A stretch of DNA of 8,225 nucleotides, taken from NCBI GenBank assembly GCA_949742895.1, contig CATJRT010000213.1, positions 1-8,225 of the forward strand, written 5' to 3'. The notes beneath the pieces are model-generated. The model was not told where the DNA came from. It ran no database searches and saw only the letters and a program-made list of their open reading frames with translations. The stretch comes from an uncultured Eubacteriales bacterium. GTDB lineage: Bacteria; Bacillota_A; Clostridia; Oscillospirales; Oscillospiraceae. Shown here piece by piece: positions 1 to 6,650 of the stretch. Each line of letters opens with the position of its first letter. Positions within the stretch are counted from its first letter, which is position 1. The translations under genes were made by a program, and so were the position numbers.

Positions 1-305
1 GTAAATTCCTCCAGCGAGAAGAATTTATAGAGCGCGTTAAACTCGTCCCGGCTGTGCAGGGGCAGGAAACCCAACTCCTCCAGCAGGGGCATGGGGCGAT
101 TCTTCACGCAGCAGAATAGATTGCTCAGGTTGCTGTTGTAGTCGTTGTAGACCTCTGTGCAGCCGGGTTTGATCGGGTGGTTCAGCGTCACGGTGCCGCT
201 GCCGCCAAACACATCTACGAAGCACTTATAGAACTCCGGGGCAAGCCGGTGAATGAGCCAGAGGAGCTTGCCTTTGCCGCCCACCCAGGGAATGAGAATT
301 TTCAG
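1..305 (-). CDS. D12-class DNA adenine-N6 methyltransferase, N-terminal part (runs off left edge)
   Basis: The visible ~101 residues are the N-terminus of a Dam/D12-type DNA adenine methylase, which transfers a methyl group from S-adenosylmethionine to adenine N6 in DNA. The sequence shows the family's N-terminal PWVGGK motif (residues 6-11) and the SAM-binding motif DVFGGSGT (31-38), followed by EVYNDYNSNLSNLF (51-64), which matches the usual E-x-x-N-D-x-N segment. The catalytic DPPY-type motif would lie beyond the window. The gene overlaps the upstream winged-helix gene by four bases. The only start that keeps PWVGGK and follows a good ribosome binding site (GGGGGTGA, about 6 bases upstream) is CTG at 305. 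The first in-frame ATG lies after motif I, and a GTG at codon 8 would remove the PW. In an ICE this enzyme probably protects element DNA from host restriction or marks it. The family is clear; the target sequence cannot be told. Confidence 0.85.
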   Translation of the reverse strand, partial: MKILIPWVGGKGKLLWLIHRLAPEFYKCFVDVFGGSGTVTLNHPIKPGCTEVYNDYNSNLSNLFCCVKNRPMPLLEELGFLPLHSRDEFNALYKFFSLEEF

Positions 306-604
306 GAAGTTTCACCCCCGAACTGCTCCAGCGCCTGCTCCAGACCATGGATGGCTGCATTTAAGCCACTCTCCATCTGCTTGAGCTGCCGGATGGTGGC
401 GTAGACCTCCCCAGCGTTGGCGGCGAAGAAGTACCCGTCCCGGCTGCTGGCAACGGGGATGCCCTGGCGACGAAGCCGGTTCACGTACCGCCGCAGCTCG
501 TTGCCACTGATGTGGAGGGTGCGCTCCAGCGACGCGCCGGAGACGGTGTTTTTCCGCCCCATACAGTTGGCCTTGAGGTACTCTTTTAACATTTCAACAC
601 ACAT
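302..604 (-). CDS. Small winged-helix-like DNA-binding protein
   Basis: This is a 100-residue protein. Residues about 17-62 read as a helix-turn-helix with a wing: a first helix, then SLERTLHISGNELRRYVNRL (25-44) as turn and recognition helix, then a basic RRQGIPVASSRDGYFF segment typical of a wing hairpin. Residues 65-95 form an amphipathic helix with a leucine-rich tail suited to dimerisation. The start at 604 is chosen because GGAAGGGAG lies 5-6 bases upstream; an upstream in-frame ATG at 646 would lie inside a terminator repeat and has no comparable ribosome binding site. The gene sits about 40 bases after the terminator that closes the preceding unit and overlaps the adenine methylase by four bases, so the two are very likely co-transcribed. 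It may regulate the methylase gene or help target the enzyme; this is inferred from position only. I do not recognise a named family. Confidence 0.75.
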   Translation of the reverse strand: MCVEMLKEYLKANCMGRKNTVSGASLERTLHISGNELRRYVNRLRRQGIPVASSRDGYFFAANAGEVYATIRQLKQMESGLNAAIHGLEQALEQFGGETS

Positions 605-630
605 TTTTGCTCCCTTCCGGACCTGTTTTC

Positions 631-685
631 TCGAAAAAGGGCACAAAAAAGAGGGACCATTATCCTTCTTCAGGAAAACGGCCCC
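631..685 (-). repeat. Diverged third copy of the terminator-bearing intergenic repeat
   Basis: This segment has the same order of parts as the repeats at 6581-6640 and 7307-7365: a GGCCG-rich hairpin, a U-tract, then a pyrimidine arm (CCTTTTTCGA on the minus strand, 640-631). The sequence has drifted, yet minus-strand TGAAGAAGG (672-664) can still pair with CCTTTTTCG (640-632) over nine positions using two G-U pairs. Retained complementarity despite drift suggests the second arm is under selection. Confidence 0.5.
645..685 (-). terminator. Intrinsic terminator closing the long ArdA/DUF4314 unit
   Basis: On the minus strand GGGGCC (685-680) pairs with GGTCCC (658-653), with a further inner stem CCT/AGG around a short loop and A-U/G-U pairs between. 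The stem is followed at once by TC and six U residues (650-645). It begins 25 bases after the stop codon at 710 and lies about 40 bases ahead of the next start at 604. The shape is that of a Rho-independent terminator. Confidence 0.75.
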
Positions 686-709
686 TTCATAATAATGATG
701 TAGTAATCG

Positions 710-1732
710 TCAGCCCATGGACTGTTCCATCGGTTCCTGCTCCTGGGTATACTCGCGGATAAACGGACAGTTGTTGCGGGCCACGTAGCCGCTCTCGTCT
801 GCGGTCAGCGTGTAGCCGGAGCTTTCCAGCAGATCCTCCGCGTAGCCGTCCAAGTCGATGCAGCCGGATTGGATCAGCTCATCCGGCACGCGGCAGGAGC
901 GCAGGTGCTCCGCCACGAAGTCCGCCAGCCCCTCGTCGGGTATCCATTCGTAGCATCGGAGATTTTGCGAAATATCCAGGGCCAGCCGCAGGTTTCGGCA
1001 GCCTTCAAACTCCAGCGCGGCGGCGAATTTTTCCCTCCATTGCGGTGCGCCCTGGCCCTGCTCGTCCATGATATAGCCCAGATTCTGACCGTCGTGGAGC
1101 AAATCCCTGATCTCATCGTACTGTTCCATGAGGTTCCCCGCCTCGGGCAGGATACACAGGGCATCCAGCAGTGTGCAGTCCGACCACTCCCGGACGTTAA
1201 GCGTTTCAAGAACCAGCGATTCACACTGATAACAGCTGTCCTCCCAACTGTACGGGAAGGGCAGGCGCACCCACACGCCCTCCGGCACAGCGGCGGACGC
1301 CACCTTCATTTTGACGCTCCACCCATTGTCCCGTGGGAGGGGGCCACCCGGCTGACAAACCGGTTCGGGGGGCGTTTTCGGATACTCCACGTAGCAGTTT
1401 CCGACAAACAGGCCGGGGTGCTGGGCCTCATACTGCCGCCCCAGCTTGTCAAAGTCGAGGTGCGGCAGGACCTCCTCCGGCACATCGAAGTCCTGCTCCA
1501 GATGGAGCCGTCCCAGTTTCTCATAGCTTCCGACTGGGAAATGCACCTTATATTCGCCCAGCGACTGGAGGGTGTTGATGGCCTGGGCTGTGTCCTCGGG
1601 CGGCACCCTTTGCGTGGCGGCGGCAAGGACGGTGGCCTCCCGGACATCCAGCGTCTCCAGCCGCCGCTGTATCCAGGACTGCTCCCGTCCCTCACCGGGA
1701 AGAGCGGTCAGATATTCAAAGTCGCGGTTCAA
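710..1732 (-). CDS. ArdA-like antirestriction-type protein with two internal units
   Basis: This acidic protein of 340 residues contains two segments that resemble the C-terminal part of ArdA antirestriction proteins, DNA mimics that inhibit type I restriction enzymes. Unit one is around residues 72-117, with LGRLHLEQDF then VLPHLDFDKLGRQYEAQHPG and YVEYP. Unit two is around 255-320, with LRCYEWIPDEGLADFVAEHL then ELIQSGCIDLDGYAEDLLES and GYVAR. Both follow the pattern of a hydrophobic-proline stretch, (I/L)D-x-x-x-(Y/L)-(G/A), an acidic or polar helix, then a Gly-Tyr-Val end. The start is TTG at 1732, overlapping the preceding stop by three bases (TTTTGA), with GGAG 8 bases upstream inside the preceding gene. 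It is the last gene of the coupled operon. It is longer than classical ArdA (about 165 aa). The role as anti-restriction is inferred; it may be a diverged companion without that activity. Confidence 0.6.
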   Translation of the reverse strand: MNRDFEYLTALPGEGREQSWIQRRLETLDVREATVLAAATQRVPPEDTAQAINTLQSLGEYKVHFPVGSYEKLGRLHLEQDFDVPEEVLPHLDFDKLGRQYEAQHPGLFVGNCYVEYPKTPPEPVCQPGGPLPRDNGWSVKMKVASAAVPEGVWVRLPFPYSWEDSCYQCESLVLETLNVREWSDCTLLDALCILPEAGNLMEQYDEIRDLLHDGQNLGYIMDEQGQGAPQWREKFAAALEFEGCRNLRLALDISQNLRCYEWIPDEGLADFVAEHLRSCRVPDELIQSGCIDLDGYAEDLLESSGYTLTADESGYVARNNCPFIREYTQEQEPMEQSMG

Positions 1733-2865
1733 AATCTCATCTCCATTCCGCCCTCTTCGGGCTGTTCGTTCATGCTGTGGACGGGTTGGCCGTCCTCCCG
1801 CTCCAGCAGGCCGTAGGGGGTCAGGACACTGCCACGCTGGTCAATCAGTGCCTGCCCGTAGCCGCGCAGGTCCACATACGGGATGAGCTGGGGGACGCTC
1901 TCCTCACACAGGATCACGCCCAGCTCCTCCTCCGCCACTTCCTCCGGGGAATTGAGCGACGGCGCGAAGATGTAGTTGTCCAGGCTATCCGCCAGAAGTC
2001 CGGCGTCGGAGAGGTCCTTACAGTCCACCGCTTCCAGCAGGGCTTTGTAGGCGGTTAACTCCTGCAGCTCCATCCCCGCTAGACGGCGGGCCAGCAGGTC
2101 CACGGTTTCCATCCCACCGGTCAGCCCAATGAGGGACGGCGCGGCGCAGTCCACGCAGCGCACCGGTTCCGTTCCCATAGGTTCATTCGCCGGGAATGGG
2201 AACTCCACCTGATCCCCGCTGGACGTTTCTGCTAAGATGGTATAAGCAGGTTTTTTCGGTGCGAAATTCATCGTTCTGTACGCTTGCACCAAGTCGCTGT
2301 GCCGCTCCACGTAGCCGCCGGGGTGGTCGGCGGTGCGCTCCGCCAGGACGCCGCCCTCCTGCTGGCGATGTTCCCGTCCGATGCGCTCAAAGTCAAGCAG
2401 ATTGAACACCTCGTCCGGCAGGTTATTCAGACCTGGGCAGAACCCATTTTCCGCACAGAACCGCCCGAGTTGGGTGTCGTTCAGCGCCTCACCCACCACA
2501 TGGCAGCACTCCGTGCTGTAGGCCAGGTCGATCAGCCGGGGCAGGCCAATGGGGGCGCCCTGTTTTGCTTCGTCCATCTGTACCAGCCCCGCCAGCGCAG
2601 TAACCTCTCTCTCGTCCAGCTCCGCGAGCTTCTCCGCCAGGGCGTTCAGCTCCGGCAGATCATATTTGCCGTCCAGGCGTTTTGACAGGAAGCCGAAGCT
2701 GTAAAGATCCCCAAGCATGAATTTTGGAGCGTCCGACTCCTCCAGATGGAGCTTGTCCAGCATATCCATCTGTTCATAGGGGGTGGCCGGGAGGTCCAGA
2801 TATTCCGGAATGACGCCGTCCTCTGTAGCCTCTCTGTAGGTAAACACACTGAACACTTTAGCCAA
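1729..2865 (-). CDS. ArdA-like antirestriction-type protein (larger paralog)
   Basis: This is a 378-residue acidic protein. Residues about 83-188 match the ArdA layout: [42 protein letters not shown], then [20 protein letters not shown] and GGYVER. A second, more diverged unit lies at about 265-357, with [26 protein letters not shown] and [20 protein letters not shown] then YGLLERED. The N-terminal 75 residues ([20 protein letters not shown]) look like the small domain that precedes ArdA in Clostridia elements. The start is TTG at 2865, because AGGAGG lies 8 bases upstream; the first eight bases overlap the DUF4314 gene. The likely role is protection of incoming element DNA from restriction. 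It is adjacent to and overlaps the related 340-aa gene, which suggests an old duplication. Family recall is moderate and the function is not shown by the sequence. Confidence 0.65.
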   Translation of the reverse strand: MAKVFSVFTYREATEDGVIPEYLDLPATPYEQMDMLDKLHLEESDAPKFMLGDLYSFGFLSKRLDGKYDLPELNALAEKLAELDEREVTALAGLVQMDEAKQGAPIGLPRLIDLAYSTECCHVVGEALNDTQLGRFCAENGFCPGLNNLPDEVFNLLDFERIGREHRQQEGGVLAERTADHPGGYVERHSDLVQAYRTMNFAPKKPAYTILAETSSGDQVEFPFPANEPMGTEPVRCVDCAAPSLIGLTGGMETVDLLARRLAGMELQELTAYKALLEAVDCKDLSDAGLLADSLDNYIFAPSLNSPEEVAEEELGVILCEESVPQLIPYVDLRGYGQALIDQRGSVLTPYGLLEREDGQPVHSMNEQPEEGGMEMRF

Positions 2866-3592
2866 GGGTCATACCTCCTTGTGTCTGCTCCTGTCCGAAT
2901 CGTTCCTCCTCGGTCTGGATGCTCCAGCCTTTCCACTGCCAAAGGTGGACGTACAGCTCCTTGTCGTCGCCAATGTCGATCTCCCGCTGCTCAAAGCTCT
3001 CACCCCATCCGTCCGAGGCTTGTCCGCCGAGGTAGTCCTTCAGCGTGTCCAGCTCTCCAGGGGTGAGCTCGCCCTTCACCCGGCACTCCGCTACGCCCCA
3101 AAGTTTACCTTCGCGCTCCTCCACGCTGAATACCGCCGAATGGACCTTCTCATCCACCGAGTCGCTGTCGTGGTACCAGTGCATGAGCCCGCGCTCGGCC
3201 TCCTCGGGCATCCGTTCTTTCACCAGCGCCGCCAAGATCCGGTCCTCAAAGCCCACCAGGTCCCGCCCATCCATCTGAATGGGGTCTTCATCCATGCCGC
3301 CGTAGCCGTCCGGCTCGAACAGGTCGGCGGTCAGGGGCATATACAGCTTCAGAGTGGTCAGCTCGGGCGGCAGGACGGTGAAGCGGTCCTGCCCCAGCAC
3401 CAACCCCAGCCCCCGCCCGTTGTCCCAGGCAATGTGGAACGTGCCCAGGCTGTCGATGCTTGTCAAGGTCCCCATGCTGCCGGGCGGGATGGGGTCCGGC
3501 TCGTCCATACCCATCTCCCGGAGTTTGATTCGGCTGCCCACGGGGTACTGCTCCCGCAGAAAGTCCAACCATTCCTTTGAAATGCGCTCCAT
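2858..3592 (-). CDS. DUF4314 domain protein with a paralogous C-terminal domain
   Basis: This is a 244-residue protein. Residues about 12-75 are a DUF4314 domain, seen as [26 protein letters not shown] and [19 protein letters not shown], a small beta-barrel-like fold of unknown function common in Clostridia mobile elements. Residues 77-231 form a second domain ([64 protein letters not shown]) shared with the gene just upstream. The start is ATG at 3592, one base after the preceding stop, with GGAGG 8 bases upstream inside that gene. An upstream extension to 3721 would run through the preceding coding sequence and is not used. The C-terminus ends GGMTLG; the GGAGGT encoding its Gly-Gly is also the ribosome binding site of the next gene. 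The molecular role is unknown. Confidence 0.8.
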   Translation of the reverse strand: MERISKEWLDFLREQYPVGSRIKLREMGMDEPDPIPPGSMGTLTSIDSLGTFHIAWDNGRGLGLVLGQDRFTVLPPELTTLKLYMPLTADLFEPDGYGGMDEDPIQMDGRDLVGFEDRILAALVKERMPEEAERGLMHWYHDSDSVDEKVHSAVFSVEEREGKLWGVAECRVKGELTPGELDTLKDYLGGQASDGWGESFEQREIDIGDDKELYVHLWQWKGWSIQTEEERFGQEQTQGGMTLG

Positions 3593-3593
3593 T

Positions 3594-4367
3594 TTACATT
3601 CCTCCAATCTCGGGGCCCCACTGTTCATATCGCTGGGGATCTGTTCCGGGGCTGCTCCAGCCGAACATGGAACCACAGACCATTGCCTGTTCCTGGGCGG
3701 GAGTGATTCCCCGTTTTTCATTGTTGTGGTCCGCTATTTTGCGGTTTTTCTCGGCATCGCCGGTATCCCACTCAGAGGGGTAGTAGCCCTCCTCACCTTT
3801 CTTAATGCAGATGAGCCTGCCGTCCACCTGACTGACCGACCAGCACAGCTCCGGCAGCCCCTGGGCGAATTCAGGGTCGAACCGTTCTTCCTCTGTCATA
3901 ATGCTCCAGTCGTCGGAATTCCAGAGGTGGACGCTGAGATCATCCTTTCCCACCCTGATTTCCCGCTGCGCGAACCCCTCGCACCAGCCGTCCGATGCCT
4001 GTCCGCTGATGTAGTCGGTCAGCGTGACCATTTCTTCAGGAGTAAGGGCGCTGGACAGCCTGCACTCAGCGACGCCCCAAAGCTCATCCTCTCTGGACTC
4101 AACGGTAAATACCACGGATCTGACCTTCTGGTTGACGGTGTCCTCCTTGCCATACCAGTGCATGATGCCTCGCTCGGCCTCATCCGGGTGCTGATTGTCA
4201 TGCAGGGCCTGTCGGATCACGTCCTCATACCTCAGCAGATCCCGGCCACTCAGCTCGGTCGGGTCATCGCGGCCTCGCCTGGTGCGGTCAGCGGTCAGGG
4301 GCATGTACAGCTTCAGGGTAGACAGCTCTGGCATGAAATCCGACCGCTCTCTTGAAATTTGCTTCAT
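3594..4367 (-). CDS. ICE-type hypothetical, paralog of the DUF4314 neighbour without that domain
   Basis: This is a 257-residue protein. Residues 13-162 parallel residues 76-231 of the next gene almost motif for motif: [65 protein letters not shown] and TEEERF. The first 11 residues ([11 protein letters not shown]) also parallel the neighbour's [11 protein letters not shown], so the DUF4314 segment is absent as a clean in-frame block. Residues about 172-257 are an extra C-terminal module ([38 protein letters not shown]) that I recall at the ends of other proteins from gut conjugative elements. ATG at 4367 is chosen over TTG at 4373 because GGGAGGG is 8 bases from the ATG but only 2 from the TTG. 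It is coupled to the genes on both sides. No catalytic motif is visible and the function is unknown. Confidence 0.75.
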   Translation of the reverse strand: MKQISRERSDFMPELSTLKLYMPLTADRTRRGRDDPTELSGRDLLRYEDVIRQALHDNQHPDEAERGIMHWYGKEDTVNQKVRSVVFTVESREDELWGVAECRLSSALTPEEMVTLTDYISGQASDGWCEGFAQREIRVGKDDLSVHLWNSDDWSIMTEEERFDPEFAQGLPELCWSVSQVDGRLICIKKGEEGYYPSEWDTGDAEKNRKIADHNNEKRGITPAQEQAMVCGSMFGWSSPGTDPQRYEQWGPEIGGM

Positions 4368-4369
4368 GT

Positions 4370-5398
4370 TCAAATCCCTCCCATCGTCATTGTGGGTCCC
4401 TCGTCCTGCTCCAGCTCCTCGGTCTGGTCAGGCGTGGCCTCATAAATTGTGTTTCTGCCGTAGGTGATCCTGGTGATATCCTCCGCACGATAGTCCGCGT
4501 ACTTCCCAAACATCCGCTCAAACTCCCGGCGGTCCTGGGCGGGGATGTCGTAGCTGCTGTAGTAGTTCCGGTATCCGGTCAGGGATTCCGCCGCTGCTTT
4601 GAAGGTCAGTTCCCCCTCTGGCTTTACCACCGTAACCGTCACCATTTTGGCCCCGCTGTCCCTCACCGCGTCGGTTATTGCCTTCATGCGGTGGATGGGG
4701 CTGTCCTCGTCCTGGAGCAGGGCCACATATTTATGCCGCAGGGCGTCATTTTCCAGGAAAGTCAGCAGAGACTGCTCCTGGTGGTCTTTGATGTACTGCC
4801 CGGCTTCCCTTTCAACAAGTGCATCCGGGGTTTGGAGGTAGGCCAGCATGGTATCCTCATCCCAGCCGCTTAACCTATAGTCGGAACGAAAGCGGAAGTC
4901 CGGTTCCTGCTCGGAGAAGTACGCCCGAATCGCCTCCTCCCTTGCGCCGTACTGCCGGTAGTAGTCCAGGCGCCGCTTGGTTTCCTCGCTGCCAAGTTCG
5001 GTGATGGTCAAGTTTTTTCGGTCATCTGCAAGCAGTTCCTCTACGCGGCGGTTGACCTGCTCACAGAAGCACCTGCGCAGGTCATCGCTGTCCATGCGCT
5101 CGATTTTCGCCAGGCCATCCACGGTGCAGGCGAGCCTGTAATCCACAAGGCGGAGAGAGTGATCCTGCCGGAGGTACAGCCCGCAGAAGGAGAAGTCGTC
5201 ATTCTGATGGATGCCGGGAATGCTGTAGTTCGTATCGCAGAAGAGGTAATTGATTCCCTCTGTCTTCGGCAGGGAGATGATCGTGGTGAAGTTGTCCTGG
5301 TTTTTTCCTCTACTGATCTGGAGCGGAGCACCACCATCGGCGTCCAGCCGCCTCAGAAATTCTTCGCGGGGGATTGGCCCGTGGAGTGATTGCATCAT
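4370..5398 (-). CDS. ICE-type hypothetical protein (342 aa)
   Basis: I do not recognise a named family with certainty. The first 125 residues are mixed alpha/beta (NQDNFTTIISLPKTEGINYLF, DYRLACTVDGLAKIERM). Residues 130-235 are largely helical and charged. Residues 236-320 (HRMKAITDAVRDSGAKMVTV, REFERMFGKY, AEDITRITYGRNTIYEA) form a segment I recall as recurring in proteins of Clostridia conjugative elements. There is no signal peptide or membrane segment, so it is probably cytoplasmic. The start ATG at 5398 forms an ATGA overlap with the preceding stop, and GGGAGGG lies about 9 bases upstream within that gene. The tail EELEQDEGPTMTMGG is nearly the same as the tail of the preceding protein, and the DNA there is also similar. 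Transmission of short 3' segments between neighbours is possible. The function is unknown. Confidence 0.75.
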   Translation of the reverse strand: MMQSLHGPIPREEFLRRLDADGGAPLQISRGKNQDNFTTIISLPKTEGINYLFCDTNYSIPGIHQNDDFSFCGLYLRQDHSLRLVDYRLACTVDGLAKIERMDSDDLRRCFCEQVNRRVEELLADDRKNLTITELGSEETKRRLDYYRQYGAREEAIRAYFSEQEPDFRFRSDYRLSGWDEDTMLAYLQTPDALVEREAGQYIKDHQEQSLLTFLENDALRHKYVALLQDEDSPIHRMKAITDAVRDSGAKMVTVTVVKPEGELTFKAAAESLTGYRNYYSSYDIPAQDRREFERMFGKYADYRAEDITRITYGRNTIYEATPDQTEELEQDEGPTMTMGGI

Positions 5399-6237
5399 AA
5401 GGTCGGCCCTCCCATCGTCATGCCCGGTTCATCGTCCTGCTCCAACTCCTCGACCAGAGTGGGCGGGGCCTGCTCGGTCAGGTCTAATTCCAGCTTCTGC
5501 GCCTGTTTGTCGAAGCAGCTCAAATAACACTGGTAGTCACCTTCGATTGGATTGCACCGCAGGCGGTAGAGGTAGCGGTCTGTCTCCACCGTGAAGCCAT
5601 AATTTTGACAGCAGGTCCCGCCCTTGATTTCCCCGCCGTGCTGCCAGCAGTAGCGCCGCATGGAGGAGAGGCTCTCCAGGACGCTTTGGCGCAGTTCGCC
5701 TATCACCTGGCCCAGCTCGGCTTTGAACTCCGGGGTGTTCAGCGCCTCGGGACCCCTCGGCCACCAGGTGTGCCAGAATTCCTTGCCCTCATACCCGAAA
5801 TCAATGCGGACGTGTCCTATTGCTCCCTGTTTTTCGTCCTCCTCCGGCGTTTGAGCATAGAAAAATCCCGCCTCCATGGGGGAAGCGGGACGCAGAACAT
5901 ATTTTCTTGGGTCCTGGGGGCAGGGGAGATTTTGTTCCTCACAAAATTGCGCCAGCGTGATTGGCCGTCCTTCGGCAAACAGTTGGTCCTTCACCCGGCG
6001 TTCCATCGTAGTGTCCCGCTTCAGCGGAACGGGCGAGAGGACGGCACCCGTGCGGTAGACCACAGCGAGGTCCGTCAGAATGAGGGGCTTGTCCGGCTTC
6101 TGGTCCGTGCCGCAGAGGTCGTAGCAGTGCCATCCGTCGGGGACCTCCTCCCGGGGAATGGTCCCCTCGGTGTAGAGGGCATTCTTGCCGAACAGCTCAA
6201 TGGGGTACATATGGTCCTTGTAAATGTCTGTGTACAA
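5395..6237 (-). CDS. LPD28-like / ICE hypothetical fusion protein
   Basis: This is a 280-residue protein. Residues about 10-72 (MYPIELFGKNALYTEGTIPR, GWHCYDLCG, LILTDLAVVYRTGAVLSP) look like LPD28, a large polyvalent protein-associated domain found in conjugative-element and phage proteins. Residues about 138-243 (IGHVRIDFG, FWHTWW, LNTPEFKAELGQVIGELR, YCWQHGG, NYGFTVETDRYLYRLRCNP, GDY) are a second domain that I recall as a frequent stand-alone hypothetical of gut ICEs. The linker between carries the LAQFCEEQNLPCP segment. TTG at 6237 is the start because AAGGAG lies about 8 bases upstream; the in-frame GTG directly against the ribosome binding site is too close, and the frame open up to 6456 overlaps the 57-aa gene. 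Its end carries the GGGAGGG used by the next gene. No enzymatic motif is visible; the role is probably accessory to establishment or transfer, by inference. Confidence 0.75.
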   Translation of the reverse strand: MYTDIYKDHMYPIELFGKNALYTEGTIPREEVPDGWHCYDLCGTDQKPDKPLILTDLAVVYRTGAVLSPVPLKRDTTMERRVKDQLFAEGRPITLAQFCEEQNLPCPQDPRKYVLRPASPMEAGFFYAQTPEEDEKQGAIGHVRIDFGYEGKEFWHTWWPRGPEALNTPEFKAELGQVIGELRQSVLESLSSMRRYCWQHGGEIKGGTCCQNYGFTVETDRYLYRLRCNPIEGDYQCYLSCFDKQAQKLELDLTEQAPPTLVEELEQDDEPGMTMGGPTL

Positions 6238-6373
6238 ATTTCTCACTCCTTTTTCGTGCGGTGAACACACCAATATCACAACCGGCAGAGAAAGTCCAGA
6301 GAAACTTTTTACATCATCACCGGGCCAATCACCGGGTGGTCTTTGGTTGTCTGAACCGTTTTGATGAGGCAGC

Positions 6374-6547
6374 TTACTCATCCTCACTCTCGTCCTGCTC
6401 CGTGGACTTGTCCGGCTGGCCGGGTTTCGGGCAGGGCCCTTTTTCCCGGCAGACATCAGGCGCAGGGGAATGCTCAGACCTGGAGGGGTCCATCATCAGG
6501 CGCTCCAGCCCCTCCAGCCGGGTGCCGCCCATGAAATACTTTGCCAT
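6374..6547 (-). CDS. 57-residue acidic-tailed small protein
   Basis: This is a short gene on the minus strand, starting ATG at 6547 and ending TAA at 6374. The N-terminus MAKYFMGGTRLEGLERLMMD reads as a compact helix with a pattern (F-x-G-x-T-x-L-E-x-L-E-R-x-M-M) that I recall from small proteins of Clostridia ICEs. The rest is low-complexity and polar with a Cys-Pro pair (GPCPKPGQP) and an acidic end (STEQDESEDE). AAAGGA lies about 11 bases upstream, a weaker and more distant ribosome binding site than in its neighbours. It follows the terminator repeat after the HD-GYP gene by about 50 bases and precedes the LPD28-like gene by 136 bases, so it probably opens the long operon. The function is unknown. 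The reading frame is supported by the coherent protein character and the in-frame stop just upstream. Confidence 0.6.
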   Translation of the reverse strand: MAKYFMGGTRLEGLERLMMDPSRSEHSPAPDVCREKGPCPKPGQPDKSTEQDESEDE

Positions 6548-6580
6548 TTTTCGGGTATTCCTTTCTCAGATTTTGTATTT

Positions 6581-6640
6581 TGGCATCCCGAAAAAGGGCA
6601 AAAGAAAAAGGCCATCGCCCTTTTCGGGAAACGGCCAACA
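6581..6640 (-). repeat. 60-bp intergenic terminator repeat, copy 1
   Basis: This segment matches 7307-7365 base for base except for three substitutions and one extra A. It lies between the HD-GYP stop and the 57-aa gene. On the minus strand it reads hairpin (6636-6610), U-rich tract, then a GCCCTTTTTCGGG arm (6599-6587) that complements the top of the hairpin (CCCGAAAAGGG, 6628-6618) with a single-base bulge. Confidence 0.85.
6600..6636 (-). terminator. Intrinsic terminator after the HD-GYP gene
   Basis: On the minus strand GGCCGTT (6636-6630) pairs with GATGGCC (6616-6610) using G-U pairs, CCC/GGG close a GAAAA loop, and the tract TTTTTCTTTT follows at 6609-6600. It starts 15 bases after the HD-GYP stop codon. 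This is a classical Rho-independent structure. Confidence 0.8.
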
Positions 6641-6650
6641 AACGTTGTGG

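Noticed and set aside
605..646. N-terminal extension of the winged-helix gene to ATG at 646
   Set aside because: It would translate the terminator repeat (CPFSRK-type peptide) and lacks the GGAAGGGAG found before ATG 604.
869..1816. Long open frame on the plus strand (315 aa), and similar ones at 2879-3580, 3354-4355, 4352-4873, 5605-6264, 6261-6980 and 7306-8145
   Set aside because: They are antisense to well-supported minus-strand genes, lack ribosome binding sites, and their products have no recognisable motifs. High GC at third positions of the minus-strand genes keeps the opposite frames open.
3593..3721. Extension of the DUF4314 gene to 3721
   Set aside because: It would overlap the upstream paralog by over 120 bases; ATG 3592 has an ideal ribosome binding site and aligns with the paralog's N-terminus.
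6238..6456. Extension of the LPD28-like gene upstream to 6456 or to an ATG overlapping the 57-aa stop
   Set aside because: The added residues do not look like conserved protein and overlap the 57-aa gene. The AAGGAG site fits TTG 6237. A short frame ending in PVIGPVMM with stop at 6309 looks coding-like but has no start, and may be a remnant.
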